Part shown: positions 34,264-46,639 of the stretch, one piece after another
Numbering within the stretch: position 1 is the stretch's first letter
Layout: the number at the start of each line of letters is the position of its first letter
Source: Symsagittifera roscoffensis
Taxonomy: Eukaryota; Xenacoelomorpha; Acoela; Convolutidae
Length of the DNA stretch: 64,000 nt
Assembly (NCBI RefSeq): GCF_963678635.1
Contig: NC_087063.1
Span: forward strand, 83,377,574 to 83,441,573
Direction: 5' to 3'
Notes under the pieces: model-generated
Databases searched by the model: none
The model's input: the letters and a program-made list of their open reading frames with translations, nothing else
What the model was told of the DNA's origin: nothing
Position numbers and translations under genes: made by a program

Positions 34264-37200
34264 TGTTACGTAACGCACGTACGTTTGTTTTAGTCTAATA
34301 TCCAAGTTAAGTTGAGCAAGTTTCAAACCAATTCAAATAAGGAAAGTGGTATGTCACTGAATATAGTAAATGACTTGTTGCTTATTCATTACTTTAACTT
34401 TGTTACTTTAAAAATGTCGAACTGAAAGTAAGAAAATTTGGTTGATATAAATTTTAGTTCAGCTGGCAAGTTTTCGTGTCTTTTACATTCCTGGAAAAGT
34501 TTGCGTTAAAATTGGGCAAATTTTTTGTAGTGTTCGATTGTAAATTGTTTGGTGGGTTCAATATTCGGATTGTCAATAATGATGGAGGTTTCTAACGCTG
34601 TTTTTAAATCTGGTTTGTTCAGCCGTCGTTTAATGCCGTGATATTTCACTGAAAAATATATGCAAATAAAAAAAACGTTTCAAGCTTGGAAAAAAACGTT
34701 CAATTAGAAAAGGAAACGAAAAATACTATGCGCGTAGCTTAGCATATGCTCGCTTTTGCATTCTGTTTCTGCAGCATTGAATTTAAAAACAAACATTAGT
34801 CACATTTTTTATATTTTCCTGTTTCGAATGACTAAACCTTTTGTTCATGCATTATGCACAAAATTAGAAAAGGCATAAGAAAAAAACATACATATATATC
34901 TATTCGTTTAGTTGGCTAGTTTGAAAATTATGCTGATGCTCTGAGATGAATTATTATTAGTTCTTTGATTTTTGTTAAGGTGTTTTTAATGGATCTTTTT
35001 TTTTCGGCCAACCTGTTCATACTTTCAAGCTCAATGATCATAGTACACTCATTTTCCGGAAAAATTTGCGTAGTTAAGCGCAATTCGGAAAGTTAATTTA
35101 AAAATATTTGATGTTTCTGCGCGCTCATTATTTGTGTACAGATTTGTTGTAAAAATGGCTTTGTGTTCGGGAAAACTTGACCAACAAGATTTACGTAGCA
35201 TTTTCGACTCAGCTTACAAAGCTGTCTTTTTTAAAAACAACAACTGAATGTCGCCAAATCTAAACTCGAAAATGAATTTTACGCTTACTTATTTTTGTTC
35301 CGAATAAAATTTTATGCAAATGTACTCTAATCAATCTGTATTTTAATTGCAAATTGTATTCTAATCTACTTCTAACTTGAAATCTAAGATGTTATAAAAA
35401 CAATACAGTTTTCCATACTACGTATTTACTGCTTTCAAAAGTGTTTTCAAGTCCGCCAGTTGGTTGTTTTTTGTTAGTAATGAATGAGGCCAAAATCTTC
35501 ATGGTTGTCCAATTTAACCCAGCTTGTGACCATAGCATTGAGCCGTTTCTCATCAATGTTACTTAAATGAAATATAAGTTTTATTTGGATTGGCCAACCT
35601 AATGCTTGTACTGGTAAACTAACCTGTATAACTTACCCATTTACAAAAACTAACTGAAATCAGCACAAAAAAATATTTATCTTATACGTTGAAATTTCTC
35701 ACTGTAAAATTTCTAGAACTAACCAATCATGATCCATTACTAAATTTATGATAATTTGTAAAGCTGAAACTGTTCGTAGTTTCAGTCATAGAAAATATAA
35801 TTCAACTTAGAAAACAGTTGCCTCTTTCTCTCCTCAAACGTCGCAGGAATACCAGTATCTACTAGATCTATTGAGAATAAGAAACATCGAAGAGTAGGAT
35901 TAGGATTGGTATTGGACTAAGAAGTTGCACGAATACATCGACCCCGAAACTCATCTCGTGCGATCAACAAGTCTCGAGCAGACCTCAAACAAATTTAGAA
36001 TTAGAGAAAACCTGGATTTAGAAAACAATAAAAAAGACAAATTATTTTTGAGAAAAGGAGACAACCAAAGGAAGAAAAGACTAAACACTTAACACAAAAG
36101 AAAATGAAAGTTCACAAACAAGTAAAGACATTTCTCAAAGTGACGCTCACAAGTATACCCACAAGCCTAACGCACCAGTCGTTCAAATGACATCTTGAGC
36201 ATGTGCTTAGAACCAACTCGTGTGCTTAGAACTAATAGTTATCAAGAAGGGCTCTAGGATGAGCAAATTTGCTGAACAACCGAACTAAAAAACGGTTTTG
36301 CGAAAACAACTAAAAAGATCATAGCCAAATTGAATCACTAAAAGTGCAAGTATATAAATAATAAAAAGACTTCACAGAGCAAAAGAAACGAGCAGCAAAA
36401 GGGAGATGAAAACTCGATAACATTCCGACTATGGCATGGCAAATTGGTTGGTTTTGCTTGCACAGTCAGAACTTTCGCAGGATATAAAGTATGGAGCCAA
36501 TAATGCAGCTAATGTATCCATTTAACAAGAACTATGGGCAACTCGGTATTTAACTCAAAAATATGAATCCTTGTCACTTGGCGCTTCACACAGAGAAGTA
36601 AATCCTTATCTCATTAATCGATCAAAAGGAGTGAACAAATAAGAATGCACGTACACTTGCTCTAACTTACAAAATCGACACTTCATTTGCACAATATCTC
36701 CTACTTCAGCATAATCTTTTTGATTTGCAACAATTTCTCAATCTCAATAGACCTCAACAACATGTTTTTCACTGACAAATCAATTATCACTTTCCTGAAA
36801 GGATCTAGAAGACTCCCCATCCATCCCACACAAGAAAAATTTTGATTTTAATAATTTCTAAAACCCCGGGTGGGTAGAACCTGTTCAAAAAATTATTTAT
36901 TTTATACTTTGATTCTTGTCACTGTAAAATATTTGTCACTAACCCATCGTGATCCATTACTAAAACTTATGATAGTTTGTAAAGCTGAAACTATTCATAG
37001 TTTCAGCCAGAGAAACTATAACTCAATTTGGAAATCAGTTGCCTCTTTCTTTCTCTTATACCTCGCAAGAATACCAGTTTTAACTAGATCTATTGAGACT
37101 ACGAAAAAACTAGAGTAGATTAGAATCATTAGACTAAGAAGTTGCACGAATCTGTGCATCAGAAAAAAAGATAGCGTGACGAACAGACGGTGTACTTTAT

Positions 37201-37654
37201 CCAAAACTAATCTTTGAAAAGGCCACCCCGGTCCTAAACTCACACTGATTCTCATTTTACGTTAGAATCCAGCATTTTGAAGATAAATGTAAAACAAAAC
37301 AAATCGTAGATCAGTTCAAAGCCCTGAATGTTCCGACTGCCCCTTCATCCATGTCAAACCGTTTGGGAAATTTTTTTGAAAAACTATTAATTTTGGACAA
37401 TATCAAATATCAAGCGGAAAATTTTGAGTTGTACGACATTAAAACAACCTATTAGCTAGCCGCAATTCAATTTAGAACAATTTTTTTCGCGCGGAACAAT
37501 TCACCATGCATAAATAAGGCGAGTCACGCTCCAGCATCATAAATAAAATTTTCGAAGCCCGCATAAAACTGACCAAATTGGCAATTTTCAAACTCGTAGA
37601 TCTTTGCCAAAATTGATCGAAGGTTAAACATCTTTTTATCTTTTTATATTTGAT
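34264..37654. other. region upstream of the claudin-like gene
   Basis: No further coding exon of the gene is evident. A 30-codon plus-strand frame at 35156-35248 ('MALCSGKLDQQDLRSIF') is largely kept in the right unit at about 43964, but I cannot show it is a gene. Direct repeats of about 265 bp at 35675-35937 and 36893-37154 enclose about 1 kb, in which a 68-codon frame is interrupted by a TAA near 36523. Confidence 0.45.
37300..37654 (-). mobile_element. MITE-like repeat truncated at the duplication junction
   Basis: The end 'CAAAGCCCTGAATGTTCCGA' is present at 37318-37340, and the body runs to 37654 ('CTTTTTATATTTGAT'). There it is cut and joined through a short filler to claudin-like exon 4 sequence. 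The full-length equivalent is at 46115-46580. Confidence 0.75.
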
Positions 37655-37665
37655 CATAAATAAAA

Positions 37666-40600
37666 TTGCTCCAGCACACCACAGTCCGGTTGATCAGAGT
37701 CTCCTCCCCGTCCAGGTAAGCCTCCATGGTGATACAGAACACAGAGAAGCACATGCCTGGATCAAAGAAGTCATTAATGGATAAGCAGTAGCGAATTAAG
37801 GGGGAGAGGGGTGTCTCCTCCATCAACGATTTCACCCCTTTTCCACCCTAAGTGTCCCCTCTTTGGTAGAATTTTACGACATCCATTTTGGCTGATGATC
37901 CTAGTTTTTCGTCGGGGCTATTAGATAACTAAAAAAGAAGGGAAGCGCTCGCCGAAAAAATGCGGTTTACTGATAACACCTTCAAAAATTCCTAAGTTTA
38001 CCACACCTAGAGAAAATCCTAGATCTGCGCCTGTGGATAAGTTTTATCTTGATTTGAATTAAGACATTTCTCGGGTTTGCGTCAACCTGTCTAAGCGGAT
38101 GAAAGTGTTTATCGTATAAGCCGCACTTCTACCGCTCAAAGTTCTCTGGGGTACTTAATGTAGTGTGAATATAAAAAATCAAGACGTTAAAATAAAAAAA
38201 ACCAAGTCTGAGGGGAAGATTATCAGAAAACTGCATAAAATTAAGCTTAAAAACTGATCAAAACAACACTTATTCATGTCTTTTATAACATAATTAGTAA
38301 AAATTGTATAAAAAGAAATTAAAGCGGACCTATCAATATCTTAGCTCTATCTTATTTTGTAATTTAGCGGGGAAATGAGGTTGCCTTTACTTACACTGTG
38401 CTATGGTTGAGAGTAATACAGCTATGGCCCTGGTGGGTCCCCCCAATTTGTCCGCGTAGGCGAGGAAGTAGAACATCAAGGACACAAGAGTGGTCACGTG
38501 AGTGGCCAGGATGAATGTTCTGCCTACTATGATTGGACCTGGTAAATCGCCCCCAGATGCTGGATTTTCGTAATACAGTTCATTGGCTACAAATGAGTTT
38601 ATTTTAATATATCACACTAATAGAAATAGTAAACCTATTGTGTAGTTTGTCTGAGTTGTTTTCAACTCAGAGGTTCTCCCCACCCCGCCTGCGAGTTTTT
38701 AAGTATGATGTCTCTTCATATTATCCGATTATTATGAAAAGTGACAAGAGGACTGACAAAGTCAAGACAAACATATTTGGTATTGATATTTAACTTTGTA
38801 AAACCACTCGTTACACCATAAAATAGCGTTTTTTTTTTTCAGCGCGCGCAATCCCGACCCCCCCCCCCCCTAAATTTAGTTATCTTGGCGCCAAATGCGC
38901 CTTTAGAAATGTTTTGCTGTTGGTCAGCCAAAAAGGGTCTCGTGAAGTTAAACCAAAGAGGGCCCTTTTGACAAGAATTGGCTACCAGAATTGAAGGTGG
39001 GCTGTGAAGGTGGCTACCAGAATTGAAGGTGGGCTGTCCCCTTCGGCACGCTACTGTATATTATAGTCTTTTTACCAGTTTTAAGAAAAAATTGTGACCA
39101 ATTAAAATTTAAAAATCTATTATAATTACTCTTCTTTATTGAAAAGACGGCTCGATTAGGCGGAATCATAATTGTCCTCTGAATCTATTAGTAATGAAGT
39201 TACCATAGCCTCTGCATATTTGCGTATTGTCCATGAAATTGGCGTCATCATCCATATCATATACGACCCCTTTGGCCAGCACGTAATCATCCACTTGCAT
39301 CCTTAAAACATGTTTTTAGCAACCGAATCAAAACTGAGTTTTAGGGTCGAGATATTAAGTTAATGGTGCGAATTTCAAAATCAAACCTCGGCCGAAAACC
39401 GATTTTCTAGACAGATGTTTGGATCGTGGTCAAAAGTCAAAACCCACCCAATTCGGTCCAGTACTGTCAAAACATATCTCAAGCAGAGTACAAATTTATA
39501 CAAAATATATTGAAAGTTATCTCGAGCCTTCGAAAAGTAAAAAGCGATCTGGAAGATAAAAAGTTGAAATTGTCTGAAAGTTTTCGTGAAAAAACAGAAT
39601 CTTATCATTCTTTCAGAACTTTCATATCAGAACTTTCATATCTTTCAGAACTTTCATATCATTCAAAACCACTCGCAATCTTCTAAATGGGAAATTAAAA
39701 ATGCTAACATTGATTCTTCTAATGAATTCTTAATCAGTTGTCCTAACTCCCAAAATAAAAAAAATGTAATAAAATAACTAGAATAAACATCACCAGAGAA
39801 ATTGGAAAATGAAAAAGAGGAAAATCATAAATTGAGATGGAAAAAAATCGCAGATAGACTCAACTCTGTTTTTGCACAGCTAGGACAATATTCTCGACCC
39901 TTGACACTGACAAAAATTTCCAAACAAAAGTTGTACTCAATTAGGCTTTCAGGAAATAAATTTCGATTGAGGCGGTTGGTAACTTGGATTTAAGAAATAT
40001 CACCGAATCTTTATGCAAACGTTCAAATTGTACAATTTGCTGTTGATACCTCTTTTTTTGGAAAAAACTTGCATGTTTTGAAGTTTAACTCACAAGATAC
40101 ACTAAAGTATCTGTAGCTACATTTATTCGAGGTTGAACTCCTGATTACTGCAGGCAAAACAGATTTGAAAAACACTTAAACTCATTCAGTTTTTTATTTA
40201 TTAAAAAGGAGGATAAAAAAGTGAGTTTTTCAAACAAAAGCAACAAATGTTTTAGCAAATTTTCTTGTGGAATTAGGTCAAATTACATGTTACTGCATAA
40301 ACTGTTGTTAATGGCACATGTTGTTTCACTGAAAATTTATGTTTTGACCCGTTAGGTGCAATAAACATTTTTTCCAGAATAAGGCAAGAGAAGAATGTCG
40401 ATCGGTTAAATCGACAACTAAACTGGGGAGTAAAAATTTGCATCGTGAGAAATAAGTTTGACAGATGTAGTGACATACTTTTGAAAAACAAAGTAATTAC
40501 TACAGATCTATTTGTTTGCTGAAAAATTTTGATCTGTTTGCTGCAGCACGATTCCACTAGTTAGAGAAAACAAGAAAAATAAAATCATGCCAAATGCAGT

Positions 40601-43418
40601 TGACGTTAAACAATAGATCGAAAATAGTATGTACTGGACAGACTTACGGAAAACTACAGATTTTTGGATGGCTGGAAATTTTGTCTAGAAATGGAAAAAC
40701 TTATCAAAAACTTGAGATTGATAAGAAAAAATCAAAATTTAAACTCGAAACTAAAAAAAATTTAAGACATCTAAATAAACAAAAACCTTTTTACAAAACG
40801 TTTAGGGTTTTAAAACATATATGTATAAAAAGCTATCACAATTTTTTAAAAAGCCAGCCTCGATTGAATTAATCTTATAAGTCGATTTATTCATTTATTT
40901 AATACAACAAGTATTCTCTCACCTCCTGCTTGTATTAGCGAATTTACATGCAAATCCTTATAGTTTGTGTTTTGTTTTAAAATTGATAATTGCGAAAAAA
41001 AAATTTTTTTTTTCAATTTGGACTCAAAAGTACTCGTTGAACGTCATAAAACGCGCTATTTTGGAATATTTGTAATTCCCAATGTTTCAGCAAATCAGTC
41101 TAATTGGGAAGTGAACCCAAATTAAGACGAGGCAAGATATTCAGTTTTATTTTTGAGTTATTATGTGGAAGTTGTATCATATTAGGATTGATTTTGCCTG
41201 ATAAAAAAGGTTACTTTAACTTAAACATTTTTGGAAGCCAAATACTTTTATGAAGAAAAGCGCGAGAGCTCGCAGCAGGGCCAAAAAGTGAAGCATTCAG
41301 ACTCTCCTCTATCAATCTGTTGAAAGTTTTTTAGATTCACTAAATTGATAAACTTTCGAAAAAAAAAAACGTTAAAAAAAACGTTTTTGGTTCAGCATCA
41401 TATACAGAAATTCTCGATAACTGAGTTTAAAAATAAACACGACTGCTGTCAATGAAAAATTTAATTTTGTTTAAAAAATTTGATGAAGTGTCCTAAAAAA
41501 ATAGTTTTTGTTTTTTGACCCACGCGCCAAGTAAACTCCAGAATGATGCCTTTTTTATGTTATGGCGTTATAAAAAACCATATATTTTTTGGATTTCAAT
41601 TTCAAATGTTTCAATACGCCGTTTAAGCGCTGTAAGAACGCAATATACTGCATGTTAATCAAAATTAAAAAAGTGAAATATCTTTTTTAATGAGCTCGCG
41701 GCAACAAGATTAGTCTAATGCTTTACAAATGTTTATTTTAAAATTCGACTTTAGTCTGAATAAAAACCACAAAACAAAACAACGCCAAGCGCCGGCATTT
41801 TGGTTGGCAGTGCCTAGGATTCTATGGTCTTTTTCTGTGGTCTTACGCAACAAAAGTTCACAAGTAAAAAAAATAAACTGAAACAGGTAATTTATGGGGG
41901 GCGTAGCGACTGGCTTTTAGCGTGACTTAATTGCTTGAACAGAGTGAGCTTTCAGATAGAAAAAAAGGCTAAAATTTTGGATATATCCGACGACCACTTG
42001 ATTGATTAGTTTGTTCAAACTTGATTTCCACCTTTTGAAAATTCAGCTAAGTGTACGCTTATCAAAATGGAAACTTGAGTACACAAAACGCAAATCTTAT
42101 TACTAGTTCTTACTTATTTTCATGAGCAATCTACACACATGCTATTAATCCCCGTAAAGATTGTGTCTGTCAAATCGGGAAGTGAGCAATTCGGGATTTT
42201 ACTCTCTAAAATGCCTGTTTTCAAAGTCCATTTTGGACAACATTTGCTTCAGTTATAGGCCAAAACCAAAGGATCGGAGTGACCCTCAATGAAACTGTTA
42301 ATATCAGGTTTTGTTGACTCATCTTTTTTTCCGTGTCTGAAAATGCCAGTTTTCCTCATCTGAACCAATTTTCGCATCGTAGTGAAATCTTTCTCAAATA
42401 AGCGGAGTAAAAAAACTGTTTATGCGACATCAGACTTTCTCAGCGAGAAAAAGGAAACAATCAATGTGAAAATTTTATTAAACTCGTTGTCTCTCTATTT
42501 TTCACGCGAAGTAAAAATCTAAGTGCAAATGAGAAAAACTGGAATTTTCTGACCCGGTAAAAGTTTCATAGAGGGTAGCTCTGATCATTTGCTCTTGGTC
42601 AATAAAATTTTTACTGAAACTCGAAATATTGTACATAATGGACTTTGGAAATAGGCGTTTTAGAGAGTAAAATCCTGAATTTGCGCTTAAATTTGTCCAC
42701 AAGTGTAATATCTTTTCAACGCGATTTCTGACAACAGTAACTCCGAATTCAACAACCGTTACTTTGAGTTGAACACGCCAAAAAAGGTGAAAACGAGCTG
42801 AACAAGTTTCATTTTACTTGAACAAAACTTATATTGAGTTGAACAAACTCCAAACAATTCAAAAAAACTGAAAAACCTGGAATGCCACAAAAAATTATCG
42901 AAAATATTATAATGAAGTAAAGCAAGCACTTAATGATGCTGCTCAGAACTGAGACGACTTTGATGAGATCGCAAAACTTTCATTCTGAGATTTTTTGCGA
43001 GTCAAAATTTTGAAGCATATAAAAGAAAATAGGAGAAATAATAAAATGTTGAAATTATAATTCACTCTAATCAGTTTTTTTTACTTTTTGCCATTTTGAC
43101 CATTTTAGAGTAAAGAGTTGCCCTGAAGTTACCCTGAAGCTCAATTCAAAAAAAAACTTAATTCATTTTGGTGTTACTTTTGTCAGATATGGTGTTGGAA
43201 AGGTATATTAAACTTTTTGTGGACTTGGCCTTTAGACAATTTATAAAAACACTTATAAGTTTCTGCTTGCCTGTCGTTGGGAGCCACATATCTGAAGTAG
43301 ATGTAGCTGGCACACCATCGCCACACACCATATCTGATGACGTCATTGCACTTGAACCAGGGTCCATGGGCGATCCCACTACCCACCATCACCAGGCCAG
43401 AGAACACCATCAGCACAA
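37666..43418 (-). pseudogene. truncated duplicate of the claudin-like gene
   Basis: It contains partial exon 1 (43418 down to about 43246), exon 2 (39303-39206), exon 3 (about 38590-38399) and partial exon 4 (about 37742-37666). A ~388-bp deletion removed the start codon, the N-terminus and the first ~20 coding positions including part of membrane segment 1. The duplication edge removed the end of exon 4, so the frame runs into 'SNFIYDQI' and stops, losing membrane segment 4 and the tail. Remaining exons keep open frames and splice sites with some substitutions (for example His103 to Gln), indicating a fairly recent origin. Confidence 0.8.
42185..42690. mobile_element. foldback element, right-unit copy
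   Basis: This is the duplicate of 32928-33443 with the same 'GGGATTTTACTCTCTAAAAT' and 'GAGAGTAAAATCCTGAATT' ends. It was copied as part of the larger duplication and is not an independent insertion. Confidence 0.75.
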
Positions 43419-44479
43419 TCGCTGTTTTTAAATCTGGTTTATTCGGCAGTCGTTTAATGCCGTGATAATTCACTGAAAAATGTATGCAAATAAAAAAAAA
43501 ACGTTTCAAGCTTGGAAAAAAACGTTCAATTAGAAAAGGAAACGAAAAGCATATGCTCGCTTTTGCACTCTGTTTCTGCAGCATTGAAATTAAAAACAAA
43601 CATTAGTCACATTTTTTATATTTTCCTGTTTCGAATGACTAAACTTTTTGTTCATGCATTATGCACAAAATTAGAAAAGGCTAAGAAAAAAACATACATA
43701 TATATCTATGCATTTACTAGGCTAGTTTGAAAATTCGGCTGATGCTCTGAGATAAATTATTATTAGATTTTAAAAATGATTTTTAACAAGGTGTTTTTAA
43801 TGGATCTTTTTTTTGTTTTTGGCCAACCTATTTATACTTTCAAGCTCAATGACCATAGTACACTAATTTTCCGGAAAAATTTGCGTAGTTAAGCGCACTT
43901 CGGAAAGTTAATTTAAGATTATTTGATGTTTCAGATTTGAAGATTATCAGATTTGTTGTAAAAATGGCTTTGTTTTCGGGAAAACTCGACCAACAAGGTT
44001 TACGTAGCATTTTCGACTCAGTTTACAAAGCTGTCTTTTTTAAAAACAACAACTGAATGTCGCCAAATCTAAACTCGAAAATGAATACTACGCTTACTTA
44101 TTTTTGTTCCGAATAAAATTGTATGCAAATGTACTCTAATCAAATTGTATTCTAGTTGCAAATTGTATTCTAATTTACTTCTAACTTGAAATCTAAGATA
44201 TTATAAAAACAATACAGTTTTCCATACTACGTATTAACTGCTTTCAAAAATGTTTTCAAGTCCGTCAGTTGATTGTTTTTTGTTAAAAATGAGGCCAAAA
44301 TTTTCATGGTTGTCCAATTTAACGCAGCTTGTGACCATAGCACTGAGCCGTTTCTCATCAATGTTACTTAAATGAGATATAAATTTTATTTGGATTGGCC
44401 AACTTAATGCTTGTACTGGTAAACTAACCTGTATAACTTACCCATTTACAAAAACTAACTGAAATCAGCACAAAAAAAT

Positions 44480-45950
44480 ATTTATCTTATACGTTGAAAT
44501 TTCTCACTGTAAAATTTCTAGAACTAACCAATCATGATCCATTACTAAATTTATGATAATTTGTAAAGCTGAAACTGTTCGTATTTTCAGCCATAGAAAA
44601 TATAATTCAACTTAGAAAACAGTTGCCTCTTTCTCTCCTCAAACGTCGCAGGAATACCAGTATCTACTAGATCTATTGAGAATAAGAAACATCGAAGAGT
44701 AGGATTAGGATTGGTATTGGACTAAGAAGTTGCACGAATATACGGACCCCGAAACTCATCTCGTGCAATCAACAAGTCTCGAGCAGACCTCAAACAAATT
44801 TAGAATTAGAAAAAACCTGGATTTAGAAAACAAAAAAAGACAAATTATTTTTGAGAAAAGGAGACAACCAAAGGAAGAAAAGACTAAACACTTAACACAA
44901 AAGAAAATGAAAGTTCACAAACAAGTAAAGACATTTCTCAAAGTGACGCTCACAAGTATACCCACAAGCCTAACGCACCAGTCGTTCAAATGACATCTTG
45001 AACATGTGCTTAGAACCAACTCGTGTGCTTAGAACTAATAGTTATCAAGAAGGGCTCTAGGATGAGCAAATTTGCTGAACAACCGAACTAAAAAACGGTT
45101 TTGCGAAAACAACTAAAAAGATCATAGCCAAATTGAATCACTAAAAGTGCAAGTATATAAATAATAAAAAGACTTCACAGAGCAAAAGAAACGAGCAGCA
45201 AAAGGGAGATGAAAACTCGATAACATTCCGACTATGGCATGGCAAATTGGTTGGTTTTGCTTGCACAGTCAGAACTTTCGCAGGATATAAAGTATGGAGC
45301 CAATAATGCAGCTAATGTATCCATTGAACAAGAACTATGGGCAACTCGGTATTTAACTCAAAAATATGAATCCTTGTCACTTGGCGCTTCACACAGAGAA
45401 GTAAATCTTTATCTCATTAATCGATCAATAGGAGTGAACAAATAAGAATGCACGTACACTTGCTCTAACTTACAAAATCGACACTTCATTTGCACAATAT
45501 CTCCTACTTCAGCATAATCTTTTTGATTTGCAACAATTTCTCAATCTCAATAGACATCAACAACATGTTTTTCACTGACAAATCAATTATCACTTTCCTG
45601 AAAGGATCTAGAAGACTCCCCATCCATCCCACACAAGAAAAATTTTGATTTTAATAATTTCTAAAACCCCGGGTGGGTAGAACCTGTTCAAAAAATTATT
45701 TATTTTATACTTTGATTCTTGTCACTGTAAAATATTTGTCACTAACCCATCGTGATCCATTACTAAAACTTATGATAGTTTGTAAAGCTGAAACTATTCA
45801 TTGTTTCAGCCAGAGAAACTATAACTCAATTTGGAAATCAGTTGCCTCTTTCTTTCTCTTATACCTCGCAAGAATACCAGTTTTAACTAGATCTATTGAG
45901 ACTACGAAAAAACTAGAGTAGATTAGGATCATTAGACTAAGAAGTTGCAC
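44480..45950 (+). repeat. ~1-kb segment between ~265-bp direct repeats (right-unit copy)
   Basis: Direct repeats at about 44485-44745 and 45700-45955 share 'CATTACTAAA', 'TTTGTAAAGCTGAAACT', 'GTTGCCTCTTTCT' and 'CTAAGAAGTTGCACGAAT'. Between them a 68-codon frame (45239-45445, 'MANWLVLLAQSELSQD') is open here, whereas the left unit has a TAA at the corresponding position. The product is unrecognised. The arrangement resembles a small LTR-like element, but no primer-binding site or polypurine tract was established. Confidence 0.4.
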
Positions 45951-46114
45951 GAATCTGTGCATCAGAAAATAAGATAGCGTGACGAACAGACGGTGTACTT
46001 TATCCAAAACTACTCTTTGAGAAGGCCACCCCGGTCCTAAACTCACACTGATTCTCATTTTACGTTAGAATCCAGCATTTTGAAGATAAATCTAAAATAA
46101 AACAAATCGTAGAT

Positions 46115-46580
46115 CAGTTCAAAGCCCTGAATGTTCCGACTGCCCCTTCATCCATATCAAACCGTTTGGGAAAAGTTTTTGAAAAACTATTAATTTTGGA
46201 CAATATCAAATATCAAGTGTGAAAATTTGAGTTGTACGACATTAAAACAACCTATTAGCTAGCCGCAATTCAATTTAGAACGTTATTTTTTTGCGCGGAA
46301 CAATTCACCATGCATAAATAAGGCGAGTTACGCTCCAGCATCATAAATAAAATTTTCAAAGCCCGCATAAAACTGATCAAATTGGCAATTTTCAAACTCG
46401 TAGATCTTTGCCAAAATTGATCGAAGGTTAAACGTCTTTTTATCTTTTTATATTTGATTTCAGTCGATATCTTCAGGAAGTTCAAACAAAGTTAATTAAA
46501 AAATTTATGTTGATCGCAAAACATTGGCTGTTTAATAAAACCACCCCAAGCATAAATACTCCGTTTCCTTTAATTTGATT
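46115..46580 (-). mobile_element. MITE-like repeat, near full length
   Basis: It runs from 'AAAGCCCTGAATGTTCCGAC' (46123) through the shared body to 'CACCCCAAGCATAAATACTC' (46545-46564), the equivalent of the head 'GAGCACAAATATTCCGTTAC'. It spans the right edge of the segmental duplication. Confidence 0.7.
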
Positions 46581-46639
46581 GATTAGGTACACTCATACAC
46601 TCACACTTGAACCCCGTGTTGACCTCAATTCATCGAGAA

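Larger units (their letters stand above)
28113..37654. repeat. tandem segmental duplication, left unit (9.5 kb)
   Basis: This unit is repeated at 37666-46458. The left boundary falls inside exon 4 of the claudin-like gene, and the right boundary falls inside a MITE-like repeat. This left unit stays joined to the gene's 3' part and so carries the functional copy. Relative to the right unit it has an extra ~360 bp at about 30314-30676 and an extra ~388 bp at about 34209-34597. Identity is visibly higher in 35400-37650 and 28113-29000 than in 30700-34900. Confidence 0.9.
37666..46458. repeat. tandem segmental duplication, right unit (8.8 kb)
   Basis: This is the second copy of 28113-37654. The junction reads 'TTTGAT', then a 10-14-bp filler resembling 37537-37552 ('ATCATAAATAAAATT'), then 'CTCCAGCACACC'. 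The right end continues smoothly into the rest of a MITE-like element, which marks it as the original flank. Confidence 0.9.

Noticed and set aside
43183-43599. 138-codon minus frame as a separate gene
   Set aside because: It is truncated claudin-like exon 1 fused to non-homologous upstream sequence by the 388-bp deletion.
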